A stretch of 64,000 nucleotides of DNA from Pseudoxanthobacter soli DSM 19599 (GTDB lineage: Bacteria > Pseudomonadota > Alphaproteobacteria > Rhizobiales > Segnochrobactraceae): assembly GCF_900148505.1 (NCBI RefSeq), contig NZ_FRXO01000003.1, positions 248,001-312,000 on the forward strand. Reading direction: 5' to 3'. Position numbers and translations under genes: made by a program. Within the stretch, counting starts at the first letter, position 1; each line of letters begins with the position of its first letter. The notes beneath the pieces are model-generated. The model did not search any database, was not told the origin of the DNA, and saw nothing but the letters and a program-made list of their open reading frames with translations. Below, piece by piece: positions 23,252 through 31,547 of this stretch.

Positions 23252-24067
23252 ATGCCCGATAATCCGGCCCTTCCCCTGCCCTACTGGCACCACATGAGCG
23301 CGGCGGCGATCGCGGCCGGCGACACCGCCCGCTGGATCGCGGTGCTGCCGGTGGCGGCGGTCGAGCAGCACGGGCCGCACCTGCCGCTCGGCACCGACCT
23401 CATCATCGCGGAGGGGCAGGTCAGCCGCATCGTCTCGCTGCTGCCGCCGGGTCTGCCGGCGACCTTCCTGCCGGTGCAGCCGGTCGGCCGCTCGCTGGAG
23501 CACATGGCGACCCCGGGAACGCTGACGCTCGACTGGGACGTCGCGGTCAGGACCTGGACAGGGATCGGCGAGGCGCTGCACCGCGCGGGCGTGCGCAAGC
23601 TGGTGATCGCCTCCAGCCACGGCGGCAACATGGCGCTGGCCGACATCGTGGCGCTGGAGCTGCGCGCCCGCTTCGCGATGCTGGTGGCGACCACCCGCTT
23701 CGGCCGGTTCGGCCAGCCGGAGGGCGCCTTTTCCGAAGACGAGCGCGCCTACGGCATCCACGGCGGCGACATCGAGACCTCGATCATGCTGCACCTCGCC
23801 CCGGATCTGGTGGCGATGGAGCAGGCGGCCGATTTTCCCTCCGCCCAGCAAGGCTTCGCGCAGCGCTTCACGCACCTGCGCGCCTACGGCCCCCACGGCT
23901 TCGGTTGGATGGCGCAGGACCTGAACCCCGCCGGTGCCGTCGGGCAGGCCGCGCGGGCCACCGCCGCCAAGGGCGCGGCCTCGCTCGACCGTGCCGCCCA
24001 CGGCTTTATCGCGCTCCTGAAGGACATCGACGCCTTCGACCCGGACACGCTCGCCGCACGGTTTTAG
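23252..24067 (+). CDS. Creatininase-family amidohydrolase
   Basis: A 271-residue metal-dependent hydrolase. The creatininase metal ligands are evident: E and H in AAVEQHGPHLPLGTD, the following D, then SSHGGN and E in YGIHGGDIETS. Family members cleave cyclic amides or formamides (creatinine, FAPy deformylase) or process the mycofactocin peptide; no mycofactocin genes are here. Two ATGs (23234 and 23252) each follow the same GAACCGAG, a duplicated 18-bp segment; I chose the second. The TAG stop is shared with the edge of the repeat element that follows. Confidence 0.82.
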   Translation: MPDNPALPLPYWHHMSAAAIAAGDTARWIAVLPVAAVEQHGPHLPLGTDLIIAEGQVSRIVSLLPPGLPATFLPVQPVGRSLEHMATPGTLTLDWDVAVRTWTGIGEALHRAGVRKLVIASSHGGNMALADIVALELRARFAMLVATTRFGRFGQPEGAFSEDERAYGIHGGDIETSIMLHLAPDLVAMEQAADFPSAQQGFAQRFTHLRAYGPHGFGWMAQDLNPAGAVGQAARATAAKGAASLDRAAHGFIALLKDIDAFDPDTLAARF

Positions 24068-24230
24068 AGCCTGTCCCGTTCAGATCGGATCGATCTGAAC
24101 GACAAGGATAGGCTCAAGCTTTTGAATCTGGAGCGATTTCTGGTCGATTTGATGATTCCATCAGATCGGAAAGCGCTCTGGAGCCTGTCCCGTTCGAGGT
24201 CGAACCGGTCAGATCGAAAAGGATAGGCTC
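24068..24230. repeat. Composite array of palindromic extragenic repeats (type A - B - A)
   Basis: Three elements in a row: 24068-24116 (GAGCCTGTCCCGTTCAGATC ... GGATAGGCTC), 24129-24178 (GAGCG...GCGCTC with TCGATTTGATG/CATCAGATCGG arms) and 24181-24230 (a diverged copy of the first). The outer edges supply the stop codons of both flanking convergent genes: TAG of the creatininase-family gene on the left and TGA of the cyclase on the right. As RNA, each element folds into a long hairpin and may end transcription in both directions. Confidence 0.8.
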
Positions 24231-25968
24231 AGAGCTTCGAGCCCTGCCCGGTTTCCGCAGAGGCCGCCAGTGCCTGCTCGACCGCGGCGAACTCCTTGAA
24301 CACGCACACCCGCATCTGCGAGCGGCGCCCGCGCACCGGCACCTCGACGGTCTCGATGCCGGTTGCGTCGGCACCGGCGGCCCTGACGACGGCGGCGGAG
24401 GCCACCACCACGCCGCCGCAGGTCTTGGTCATGGTTTCCAACCGGCTTGCGGTGTTGACGGTGTCGCCGAGCGCGGTGATGGAGGCGGCCTCGCGCCCGC
24501 CCGCCTCGCCGACGCGGCCGAGAATGACCGGCCCGGCGTGGATGCCGACGCCGATGCGCAGCGGCTGGCCGAGGCTCGCCTCGAACTCGCGGTTCAGCTC
24601 CACCAGCGCGCGGCCCATGCCGGCGGCCGCCGCCAGCGCGGCCCGGCTGCCGGCCTGAACGCCCTGCCCGATGCCGAAGATCGCCATCACGCCGTCGCCG
24701 ATGAACTTGTCGACCTGACCGCCCGCCTCGCGCACCTCCCGCGCCATCGCGTCGAGATAGCGGTTGAGCAGAAAAACCACGTCGAAGCTCAGCCGGTTTT
24801 CCGACAGGCTGGTGAAGCCGCGCATGTCGACGAACAGGATCGCCACCGTCTGTTCCACGCCCCAGTGGAACGCGTCCTCGACCTGCGCCCCGCCATCCCA
24901 CCCCGCCTTGACCGGCAGCAGCGGCTCCACCGAAAGATCGCTGGCCGGACGGATCTGGCAGGCGAGCCGCACGCCGTGGCGCGCATGGACACGGGCAAGC
25001 ACGGCCGCCTCGGCCTCGCTCGGCGGCGGCAGAGCCTCGAGCCCGGAGAGGATACGGGTGCGGCAGGTGGAACAGCGCGCCCGCCCGCCGCAGACGGACG
25101 CGATGGCGATCTCGCGTTCGCGGGCGATTTCGAGCAGCGTCGCGCCCGGCACGACGCGGACGACGCGGCCGCCCGGAAAGGTGACGGCGATCGAACGCCG
25201 CCCGGTCGGATCGCGCCGCCGCGCGGCGATCGCAAGCGCGACGCCGCCGAGCAGCGCCGCGAAACCCGCCCGGACCGCGAACGTGTTGTGCTCGTTCCAC
25301 TCGACGAAGGCGTTGCCGAGGCGCGCGCGCTCAGGCCCTGGGCCTGGCGGAAGCCGGCGTGCGGCATCGGTCCAGCCCCATTCGGTGGCGAGCGGCAGCG
25401 TCACCGCGAACGCGAACAGCACCGGCAGCGAGCGCTGGTACCACGCCCGTCCGCGCAGCCAGTAATGCAGCCCGATCATGGCGTGGGCCCACACCACCAA
25501 CATCGCGAGGCTCTGCAGCACCGCGGTCGAGGCCCAGATGCTGCCGAGCACGGAGCTGTATTCGTCCGGCGCGTCGAATCTCAGCCGCGAGACGAAGGTG
25601 CCGACGACATGGCCGGCGAGGAGAAAGGGAATGGCGAGGCCGAGCAGCAGCTGGGCGGCTTCCCAGAACGGCATCGCGAGGGTGCGCCGGCGCGCGGTCT
25701 TGCCGAGGGCGAGCCCGATGTGGATAGCCGCCGCGCCGCAGAGCAGCACCATCCCCGGCACGGACTGCCAGAAACCGGCGCGCACCTCCTGCACCGCCTC
25801 CATCGCCTCAAGCGAGACGATGCCGAGCGCGTGGTTCAGGAAATGGGTGAGGACGAAGGCGAACAGCACGAGGCCGGATGCGAGCCGCAGGCGCTGCGCC
25901 GTCAGCCCGGCGAGCCACGCCCTGATGCCGCCCGGCGCTCCGGCCGCCTGCCCCCCGTCGACCGCCAC
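24229..25968 (-). CDS. cyaC: Membrane adenylate cyclase with heme-b anchor and [2Fe-2S] domain (CyaC type)
   Basis: A 579-residue protein starting at GTG 25968 with GGGAGGGG upstream. Residues 25-250 contain six hydrophobic segments with histidines H42, H46, H83, H120, H162 and H168, in the style of succinate-dehydrogenase cytochrome b. Residues 258-350 form a plant-type ferredoxin with C293-x5-C299-x2-C302 and C337. Residues 370-560 form a class III cyclase: metal aspartates D381 and D425, adenine-specifying K421 and D502, and N505/R509. The same architecture is known from Sinorhizobium meliloti CyaC, a redox/quinone-responsive adenylate cyclase. It should make cAMP in response to the respiratory-chain state. 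It starts 20 bp after nfu. Confidence 0.9.
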   Translation of the reverse strand: MAVDGGQAAGAPGGIRAWLAGLTAQRLRLASGLVLFAFVLTHFLNHALGIVSLEAMEAVQEVRAGFWQSVPGMVLLCGAAAIHIGLALGKTARRRTLAMPFWEAAQLLLGLAIPFLLAGHVVGTFVSRLRFDAPDEYSSVLGSIWASTAVLQSLAMLVVWAHAMIGLHYWLRGRAWYQRSLPVLFAFAVTLPLATEWGWTDAARRLPPGPGPERARLGNAFVEWNEHNTFAVRAGFAALLGGVALAIAARRRDPTGRRSIAVTFPGGRVVRVVPGATLLEIAREREIAIASVCGGRARCSTCRTRILSGLEALPPPSEAEAAVLARVHARHGVRLACQIRPASDLSVEPLLPVKAGWDGGAQVEDAFHWGVEQTVAILFVDMRGFTSLSENRLSFDVVFLLNRYLDAMAREVREAGGQVDKFIGDGVMAIFGIGQGVQAGSRAALAAAAGMGRALVELNREFEASLGQPLRIGVGIHAGPVILGRVGEAGGREAASITALGDTVNTASRLETMTKTCGGVVVASAAVVRAAGADATGIETVEVPVRGRRSQMRVCVFKEFAAVEQALAASAETGQGSKL

Positions 25969-25987
25969 GCGCCCCTCCCGGCGCCGG

Positions 25988-26542
25988 TCAGGCCGAGCGT
26001 ACCTCTTCCACCTCCGGCACATAATGCCGGAGCAGGTTCTGGATGCCGTGGCGCAGCGTCGCCGTGGACGACGGGCAGCCCGAGCACGCCCCGCGCATCG
26101 TCAGATAGACGATGCCTTCCTTGAAGCCCTTGAAGGTGATGTCGCCGCCGTCCTGGGCGACAGCGGGGCGCACGCGCTCCTCGATCAGGTCCTTGATCAT
26201 GCCGACGACTTCCTCGTCGGCCGCATCGTAGAACTCGCCCTCGTCGTCCTCGGAAGCCTCGTCGGCGATGGCGGCCTCGCCGGTCAGGTAGTGCTCCATG
26301 ATCGCGCCGAGCACGGCCGGCTTCAGGTGCTGCCAGTCGATCTCGTCCTTGGTCACGGCGACGAAATCGGTGCCGAGCAGCACGCCGGACACACCGTTGA
26401 CGTCGAACAGGCGGCTCGCGAGCGGGGAAGAGGCCGCCTCACCGGCGGAGCGGTATTCGCGCACGCCCTCGCCCAGCACTTCGCGGCCGGGAAGGAACTT
26501 CAGCGTCTGGGGATTCGGGGTCGTTTCGGTCTGAATGAACAT
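25988..26542 (-). CDS. Nfu-type Fe-S cluster scaffold/carrier protein
   Basis: A 184-residue protein with an Nfu_N domain (MFIQTETTPNPQTLKFLPGR) and a C-terminal NifU-like domain carrying C153-x2-C156 in MRGACSGCPSS. Such proteins receive and deliver [4Fe-4S] clusters to target enzymes. An acidic linker (residues 89-112) joins the domains. Cotranscription with the [2Fe-2S]-containing cyclase downstream is likely. A TATAAT -10 element lies about 75 bp upstream. Confidence 0.93.
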   Translation of the reverse strand: MFIQTETTPNPQTLKFLPGREVLGEGVREYRSAGEAASSPLASRLFDVNGVSGVLLGTDFVAVTKDEIDWQHLKPAVLGAIMEHYLTGEAAIADEASEDDEGEFYDAADEEVVGMIKDLIEERVRPAVAQDGGDITFKGFKEGIVYLTMRGACSGCPSSTATLRHGIQNLLRHYVPEVEEVRSA

Positions 26543-26617
26543 CGCGTCGGTCCAGGTTCGCGGGTCAAGGCCGCGGCCAATCCGGCGGCACACAAACGTG
26601 CGACCGCTTTCGGAATC

Positions 26618-26623
26618 ATTATA
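26618..26623 (-). promoter_or_regulatory. Consensus -10 element upstream of nfu
   Basis: TATAAT on the minus strand, in the 204-bp region between the divergent nfu and LysE genes. The -35 is less clear (TTCGAC). On the plus strand the same AT-rich island reads TATAGT and may serve the exporter gene. Confidence 0.4.
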
Positions 26624-26746
26624 TAGTGCACCGGCGGCGGCGTCGAAGGCCCATCGCGGCAACGCACCGTCCCGCAAATCGCCTGTCCGGCACCCGAACG
26701 GCGAGCCGCGCCTCAACAGCCGCCCTGCGAACCGTCCGCTGCACCG

Positions 26747-27421
26747 ATGTCGATTGCCGCTTCAGCCTCCGTCCTGCCGTCCGCCCTCGCGCCTCTGGCG
26801 GTGATCGCGGCCACCTATCTCGCCGCCGCCGCGACGCCCGGGCCGAACATGATGCTGGTCGGCCATGTCGCCGCCGGCCGGTCCCGGGGCGCCGGGCTCG
26901 CCGCGGCGGCCGGCGTCGCGGCCGGCACCTTGATCTGGCTGGTTCTGAGCCTCGCCGGCATCGGCCTCCTGATGCAGCAGGCCGGCGACGTCTACCGGCT
27001 GCTCCGGCTCGTCGGCGCGGCCTATCTGGTGTTCGTCGGCGTGCGGATGCTGCTCGCCGGCTGGCGCGGGCCGGCCGGGGCCGCGCAAGGGCGGGCCGCG
27101 ACAGCCCCGCGGGGCCGCTCTCCCTTCGTGCTCGGCCTTCTCACCAACCTCACCAATCCCAAGTCGGCCGTGTTCTGGACGTCCGTTTTCATGGTGGTGC
27201 TGCCCGCCCGCATCGGGCTCGGCTTCGAGGTCGCCCTCGTCGCGGTCATCCTGTCGCTGGCGTTCCTGTGGTACGGTTTCGTCGCCGTGGCGTTCTCCAC
27301 CGCCGCCGTCCGCCGGTCCTATGCCGCCGCCGCGCGCTGGCTCGACGGCGCGACCGGCCTCATCATGATCGGGCTCGGCCTGAAGCTCGCCGACGAGGTC
27401 CGCCGCGAGATCGCCGCCTGA
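26747..27421 (+). CDS. LysE/RhtB-family amino acid exporter
   Basis: A 224-residue inner-membrane protein with about six hydrophobic segments. The family motif is TYLAAAATPGPNMMLVGHVAAGRSRGAGLAAAAG, with a conserved PGP turn, and the mid-protein LLTNLTNPKSAVFWTSVF is also typical of RhtB proteins. These export homoserine, threonine or other neutral amino acids. It is divergent from nfu and followed by a pair of extragenic repeats before lgt, so it is probably transcribed alone. Confidence 0.88.
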   Translation: MSIAASASVLPSALAPLAVIAATYLAAAATPGPNMMLVGHVAAGRSRGAGLAAAAGVAAGTLIWLVLSLAGIGLLMQQAGDVYRLLRLVGAAYLVFVGVRMLLAGWRGPAGAAQGRAATAPRGRSPFVLGLLTNLTNPKSAVFWTSVFMVVLPARIGLGFEVALVAVILSLAFLWYGFVAVAFSTAAVRRSYAAAARWLDGATGLIMIGLGLKLADEVRREIAA

Positions 27422-27440
27422 CGGCATCAACGCGCCACCG

Positions 27441-27534
27441 GTCCGAAAACCGCTTCGCACTTTTCGGGATCATGCCGGTCTTCCCAGCCGCATGGTCCCG
27501 TCCGAAAACCGCTTCGCACTTTTCGGGATCATGC
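27441..27534. repeat. Two identical 35-bp direct repeats
   Basis: Perfect copies at 27441-27475 and 27500-27534, each starting GTCCGAAAACCGCTTCGCAC and ending GGGATCATGC, separated by 24 bp. Each copy is an imperfect palindrome (CCGAAAACCG / CTTTTCGGGA) and closely resembles a dispersed extragenic element that is common in rhizobial genomes. The second copy ends in CTCTAG, the same edge found on the other repeat family of this window. Confidence 0.8.
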
Positions 27535-27628
27535 TCTAGGATGCCGCGCGATCCGGCTCCCGCGCCGGTCCGCGTTCGCAGCCGCCGTGCCGGACCGCCG
27601 CCCGCGTCGCCAACGGGATTGGTTCTTC

Positions 27629-28477
27629 ATGCTGTTTGCGCTGCCTTTTCCAGCGATCGATCCCGTGCTGATCGAGGTCGGACCGTTCGCGATCCGCTGG
27701 TATGCGCTGGCCTATATCGCCGGCATCCTGCTCGCCTGGTGGTACATGAAGCGCCTCGTGCGGGCCGACCGGCTGTGGGGCGCCACGCCCCGTCCGGTGC
27801 CGGCCGACATCGACGATTTCGTGTTCTGGGCCACCATCGGCATCATCCTCGGCGGCCGCATCGGCTACGTGCTGTTCTACAATCTCGATTATTTCCTGCA
27901 GAACCCATGGGAAATCCCCGTGGTGTGGAGCGGCGGCATGTCGTTCCACGGCGGCTTCATGGGCGTCGTCATCGCCATGGTGCTGTTCGCCCGCGCCCGC
28001 GGCCTCGCGATGTGGACGATGTTCGACCTCGCGGGCGCCGCCGCGCCGTTCGGGCTGTTCTTCGGGCGCCTTGCCAATTTCGTCAACGGCGAGCTCTGGG
28101 GCCGCCCGGCCGACGTGCCCTGGGCGGTGGTGTTCCCGTTCGCCGGCCCCGAGCCGCGCCACCCGAGCCAGCTCTATGAGGCCGGGCTCGAGGGTATCGT
28201 GCTGTTTCTGGTGCTGCGCTTCGTCACCCACCGGCTGAAGGGCCTGGAACGGCCGGGCCTGACCGCCGGCACCTTCGCCGCGGGCTACGGGCTCGCGCGC
28301 ATCGTGTCGGAGTTCTTCCGCATGCCCGACATCCAGATCGGCTTCCTCGCCGGCGGGCTGACCATGGGAATGCTGCTGTCGATCCCGATGGTCGCGGCCG
28401 GGATCGCCGCCATCCTGTGGGCCCGCGGCAAGCCGCTGCCCGGCGTCGCGCCGCGTGCTTCGGGGGAACGGCGATGA
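27629..28477 (+). CDS. lgt: Prolipoprotein diacylglyceryl transferase
   Basis: A 282-residue inner-membrane enzyme that attaches diacylglycerol from phosphatidylglycerol to the lipobox cysteine of prolipoproteins. Signatures are [35 protein letters not shown], the Lgt motif [13 protein letters not shown], and [10 protein letters not shown] chose the ATG at 27629 rather than one 14 codons upstream because [14 protein letters not shown] matches typical Lgt starts. Its stop overlaps the next start (ATGA). Confidence 0.96.
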   Translation: MLFALPFPAIDPVLIEVGPFAIRWYALAYIAGILLAWWYMKRLVRADRLWGATPRPVPADIDDFVFWATIGIILGGRIGYVLFYNLDYFLQNPWEIPVVWSGGMSFHGGFMGVVIAMVLFARARGLAMWTMFDLAGAAAPFGLFFGRLANFVNGELWGRPADVPWAVVFPFAGPEPRHPSQLYEAGLEGIVLFLVLRFVTHRLKGLERPGLTAGTFAAGYGLARIVSEFFRMPDIQIGFLAGGLTMGMLLSIPMVAAGIAAILWARGKPLPGVAPRASGERR

Positions 28478-29607
28478 CGGCGGCCGGCAACCCGCCCACG
28501 GCTCCCCGGCGCCCGCTCGCGGCCCGGATCGCCGACCTCATCACCGTCGGCGGACCGATCACGGTCGCCGACTACATGGCGATCTGCCTCGGCGATCCCG
28601 ACGACGGCTATTATTTCACCCGCGACCCGTTCGGCACGGCCGGCGATTTCGTCACCGCGCCGGAGATCTCGCAGATGTTCGGCGAGATCGTCGGTGCCGC
28701 GCTGGTCGAAGGCTGGCAGTCGGTCGGCGCGCCTTCGCCCGTGCACCTCGTCGAGCTCGGCCCGGGCCGCGGCACGCTGATGGCCGACATCCTGCGCGTC
28801 GTCAGGCTGAAGCCGGAACTCTCCGAGGCCCTCGACGTCCACCTCGTCGAGACCAGCCCGGCGCTGCGGGCCGCCCAGGCCCGGACCATCGCGCCGTCCG
28901 GCCGCCTGCCGCGCTGGCACGACCGCATCGAAAGCCTGCCGGAAGGGCCGCTGCTCGTCGTCGCCAACGAATTCTTCGACGCCCTGCCGATCCGCCAGTT
29001 CGTGGCCACCGGCGGCGTCTGGCGCGAGCGCGTGGTGGGCCTCGGTCCGGCCGGCGGCCTCGCCTTCGGCCTCGGCGCCAGCACGCTCGACCACAGCCGC
29101 CTGCCGCCGGAGCTGCATCCGGTCCGCGACGGCGCCATTCTCGAGGCGTCGACCGCCTCCACCGCCGCGATGACGGCGCTGGCGTCGCGGATCGTCGCCC
29201 ACGGCGGTCTCGCCCTCGTGATCGATTACGGCCATGTCCGCAGCGCCGTCGGCGACACCTTCCAGGCGGTGAAGGCCCACCAGCCGGTCGATCCGCTGGC
29301 CGAGCCCGGCCTCGCGGACCTGACGGCCCACGTCGATTTTGCCGCCCTCGCCCGCGCGGCGGCGGCGGCCGGCGCCGCGGTTCACGGCCCGCTGGAACAG
29401 GGCCAGTTCCTGACGGCCGCCGGCCTTCTCCAGCGCGCCGGCCATCTCGGCGCCGGCAAGGGAGCCGAGGTGCAGCAGGCGATCCGCACCGCCGTGGAGC
29501 GCCTCGCCGGCCCCCGCGAAATGGGCAAGCTGTTCAAGGTCATGGCCGTGACGCAGCCGGGCGTGCCGACCGCCGCCGTGCCCGGCTTTCACCGCGAGAC
29601 GCCATGA
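28474..29607 (+). CDS. MidA/NDUFAF7-family SAM-dependent protein methyltransferase
   Basis: A 377-residue class I methyltransferase (formerly DUF185). The SAM-binding motif is [18 protein letters not shown], followed by [15 protein letters not shown], and the N-terminal [36 protein letters not shown] is family-specific. The mitochondrial orthologue NDUFAF7 methylates a complex I subunit during assembly; bacterial roles are less clear. The ATG overlaps the lgt stop, and pgeF follows 60 bp later. The order lgt-midA-pgeF is common in alphaproteobacteria. Confidence 0.93.
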   Translation: MTAAGNPPTAPRRPLAARIADLITVGGPITVADYMAICLGDPDDGYYFTRDPFGTAGDFVTAPEISQMFGEIVGAALVEGWQSVGAPSPVHLVELGPGRGTLMADILRVVRLKPELSEALDVHLVETSPALRAAQARTIAPSGRLPRWHDRIESLPEGPLLVVANEFFDALPIRQFVATGGVWRERVVGLGPAGGLAFGLGASTLDHSRLPPELHPVRDGAILEASTASTAAMTALASRIVAHGGLALVIDYGHVRSAVGDTFQAVKAHQPVDPLAEPGLADLTAHVDFAALARAAAAAGAAVHGPLEQGQFLTAAGLLQRAGHLGAGKGAEVQQAIRTAVERLAGPREMGKLFKVMAVTQPGVPTAAVPGFHRETP

Positions 29608-29667
29608 TCCCGGCCAGATGAGGCCCGAAGCTGACGCCGTCTCCATCCGCAACGAGGCTCGCTTCCG

Positions 29668-30438
29668 TTGATCGTCGCTCCCGAACTCGGCCGGCTCGCC
29701 GGCATCCGCCACGGATTCTTCACCCGCGAGGGCGGGGTGTCGGAAGGCCTCTATGCCAGCCTCAACACCGGCCTCGGCTCGCGCGACGACCGGGCGGCGG
29801 TCCATGAGAACCGCGCCCGCGTCGCCCGCGCCCTCGGCGTCGAGCCCGGGCGGTTCGTCACGCCCTATCAGGTGCACTCGCCGGACGTGTTCACGGTCGA
29901 GGAACCCTGGGCGCCCGGCGACGGCCCCAAGGTCGACGCGCTGGTCTCGAACCGGCCGGGGATCGCCATCGGGGTCTCGGCCGCCGATTGCGGCCCGGTG
30001 CTGTTCGCCGATGCCGGCGCCGGTGTCGTCGGCGCGGCCCACGCCGGCTGGAAGGGCGCGTTCGGCGGCGTGCTGGAGGCGACCGTCGCGGCGATGGAAG
30101 CCCTCGGCGCCCGGCGCGGCCAGATCGTCGCCGTGCTCGGCCCCACCATCTCGCGCGCGGCCTACGAGGTCGGCCCGGAATTCTCCGCCCGCTTCCTCGC
30201 CGCCGATCCCGGCAACGCCGCCTTCTTCACGCCGTCGGCGCGCGAGGGTCACGCCATGTTCGACCTGCCCGGCTATATCGGCCGCCGCCTCGCCGCGGCC
30301 GGGGTCGGCACCGCCGGGGATGTCGGCCTCTGCACGTACGGCGACGAGGCGAGATTCTATTCCTATCGCCGGGCCACCCATCGCGGCGAGCCGGACTATG
30401 GCCGCCTCGTCGCCGCGATCGCGCTCGACGCGGGATGA
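29668..30438 (+). CDS. pgeF: YfiH/LACC1-family purine nucleoside phosphorylase / peptidoglycan editing factor
   Basis: A 256-residue protein with a TTG start at 29668 (GAGG about 9 bp upstream). Conserved residues of the metal site are visible: H in TPYQVHSPD, C in SAADCGPVLF and H in AAHAGWKGAFGGV, plus CTYGDEARFYSYRR at the C terminus. Family members phosphorolyse purine nucleosides and deaminate adenosine; the E. coli homologue YfiH keeps L-Ser out of peptidoglycan precursors. The symbol follows the E. coli usage. Confidence 0.9.
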   Translation: MIVAPELGRLAGIRHGFFTREGGVSEGLYASLNTGLGSRDDRAAVHENRARVARALGVEPGRFVTPYQVHSPDVFTVEEPWAPGDGPKVDALVSNRPGIAIGVSAADCGPVLFADAGAGVVGAAHAGWKGAFGGVLEATVAAMEALGARRGQIVAVLGPTISRAAYEVGPEFSARFLAADPGNAAFFTPSAREGHAMFDLPGYIGRRLAAAGVGTAGDVGLCTYGDEARFYSYRRATHRGEPDYGRLVAAIALDAG

Positions 30439-30480
30439 GCGCGGCGGCGCCGCTGCCCGGCACGAAGCCCGATTGCAGGC

Positions 30481-30528
30481 CGGCCTGATCGCGCCGGCCT
30501 GATCGCGTCACGTTGATCGCGTCACGTT
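30481..30528. repeat. Two short tandem duplications after pgeF
   Basis: CGGCCTGATCGCG occurs twice (30481 and 30494), running into GATCGCGTCACGTT twice (30501-30514 and 30515-30528). They lie in the 230-bp gap before the amino acid transporter operon. Confidence 0.7.
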
Positions 30529-30668
30529 GATCGCCTCTCGCCGGCCAAGCCGGGAGAACCGGTGCAAACGATACATCTTCCGATGGCGCACGTCGGGTAA
30601 TCGTTCTAGCATTCGCCTCACCTTCCAGAAGGCCGACGCAACGGCCGCGCGAAAACCGAGGTCCATCG

Positions 30669-31526
30669 ATGAAGAACGCTCCCCGCCGGCGCCTTGCCGT
30701 CACGTTCGCCCTTGCCACGGCCGCGAGCATCCTCGCCTCCGCCGGCGCCTCCGCCGAGATGATCGGCAACTGCGAGGTCAGCGGCACCAAGGGACAGTAT
30801 TCGCTGACGCCCGCCGTGCCCGGCCAGCTCACCGTCGAGGTCAACCTGCCGGCGCCGGGCTGGTGGAACGGCGACACGCCGGAAACCATCAAGGACGGCT
30901 ACGAATATTGCCTCGGCGCCAACATCGCCTATCGCGCGGGCCTCGATAAGGTCGGCGTCAAGAACGTGGCGTGGGACGCGCTCGTCGCCGGCCAGACCCG
31001 GGACTTCGATCTCGCGCTGTCCCAGATCTCCATCACCGACGAGCGCAAGAAGGTGGTGGACTTCTCGGTGCCCTACTTCTCCTCCGATGTCGGCGTGCTG
31101 GTGAAGAAGGGAACCTCCCTCGACGCCAAGACCATGAAGGATGCCCAGATCGGCGTTCAGCAGGGCACCACCGGCGCCACCTTCGTCGACGAGGTGCTGA
31201 AGCCCTCCAAGGCGGCCAAGGTGTTCCCCGACACCCCGTCGATGTTCACCGCGCTGATGGCGAACCAGATCGACGCCGCGATGACCGACACCGCCATCGT
31301 GCTCGGCCAGGCCGCCGTCTCCAACGGCATGTTCGAGGTCATCGGCCAGTACAACACCGGCGAGACCTACGGCGCGATCTATCCGAAGAACTCCCCCAAC
31401 GCCAAGGTGCTGGACGAGATCATCCAGGGCCTGATCGACGACGGCACCACCAAGAAGCTCGCCTCGAAATACCTGACCGAGGCCTGGGGCATCGACCCGA
31501 CCAGCATTCCGACCTTCAAGAACTGA
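30669..31526 (+). CDS. Polar amino acid ABC transporter substrate-binding protein
   Basis: A 285-residue periplasmic protein of binding-protein family 3. Residues 1-29 are a signal peptide (LAVTFALATAASILASAGASA). Family features are YEYCLGANIAYRAGLDKVGVKNVAWDALVAG, FDLALSQISITDERKKVVDFSVPYF and VQQGTTGATFVDEVL, the arginine-containing ligand contact region being ITDERKK. Two cysteines (in GNCEV and YEYCLG) could form a disulfide. It begins a three-gene importer operon. The substrate is an amino acid, not identifiable here. Confidence 0.92.
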   Translation: MKNAPRRRLAVTFALATAASILASAGASAEMIGNCEVSGTKGQYSLTPAVPGQLTVEVNLPAPGWWNGDTPETIKDGYEYCLGANIAYRAGLDKVGVKNVAWDALVAGQTRDFDLALSQISITDERKKVVDFSVPYFSSDVGVLVKKGTSLDAKTMKDAQIGVQQGTTGATFVDEVLKPSKAAKVFPDTPSMFTALMANQIDAAMTDTAIVLGQAAVSNGMFEVIGQYNTGETYGAIYPKNSPNAKVLDEIIQGLIDDGTTKKLASKYLTEAWGIDPTSIPTFKN

Positions 31527-31547
31527 CGTCGGAAGCGGCGCCGGCTC

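Noticed and set aside
23234-23254. Possible dual start of the creatininase-family gene
   Set aside because: An 18-bp duplication places the same GAACCGAG-ATG twice in frame; both are possible starts, so it is recorded in the gene entry and not as a separate feature.
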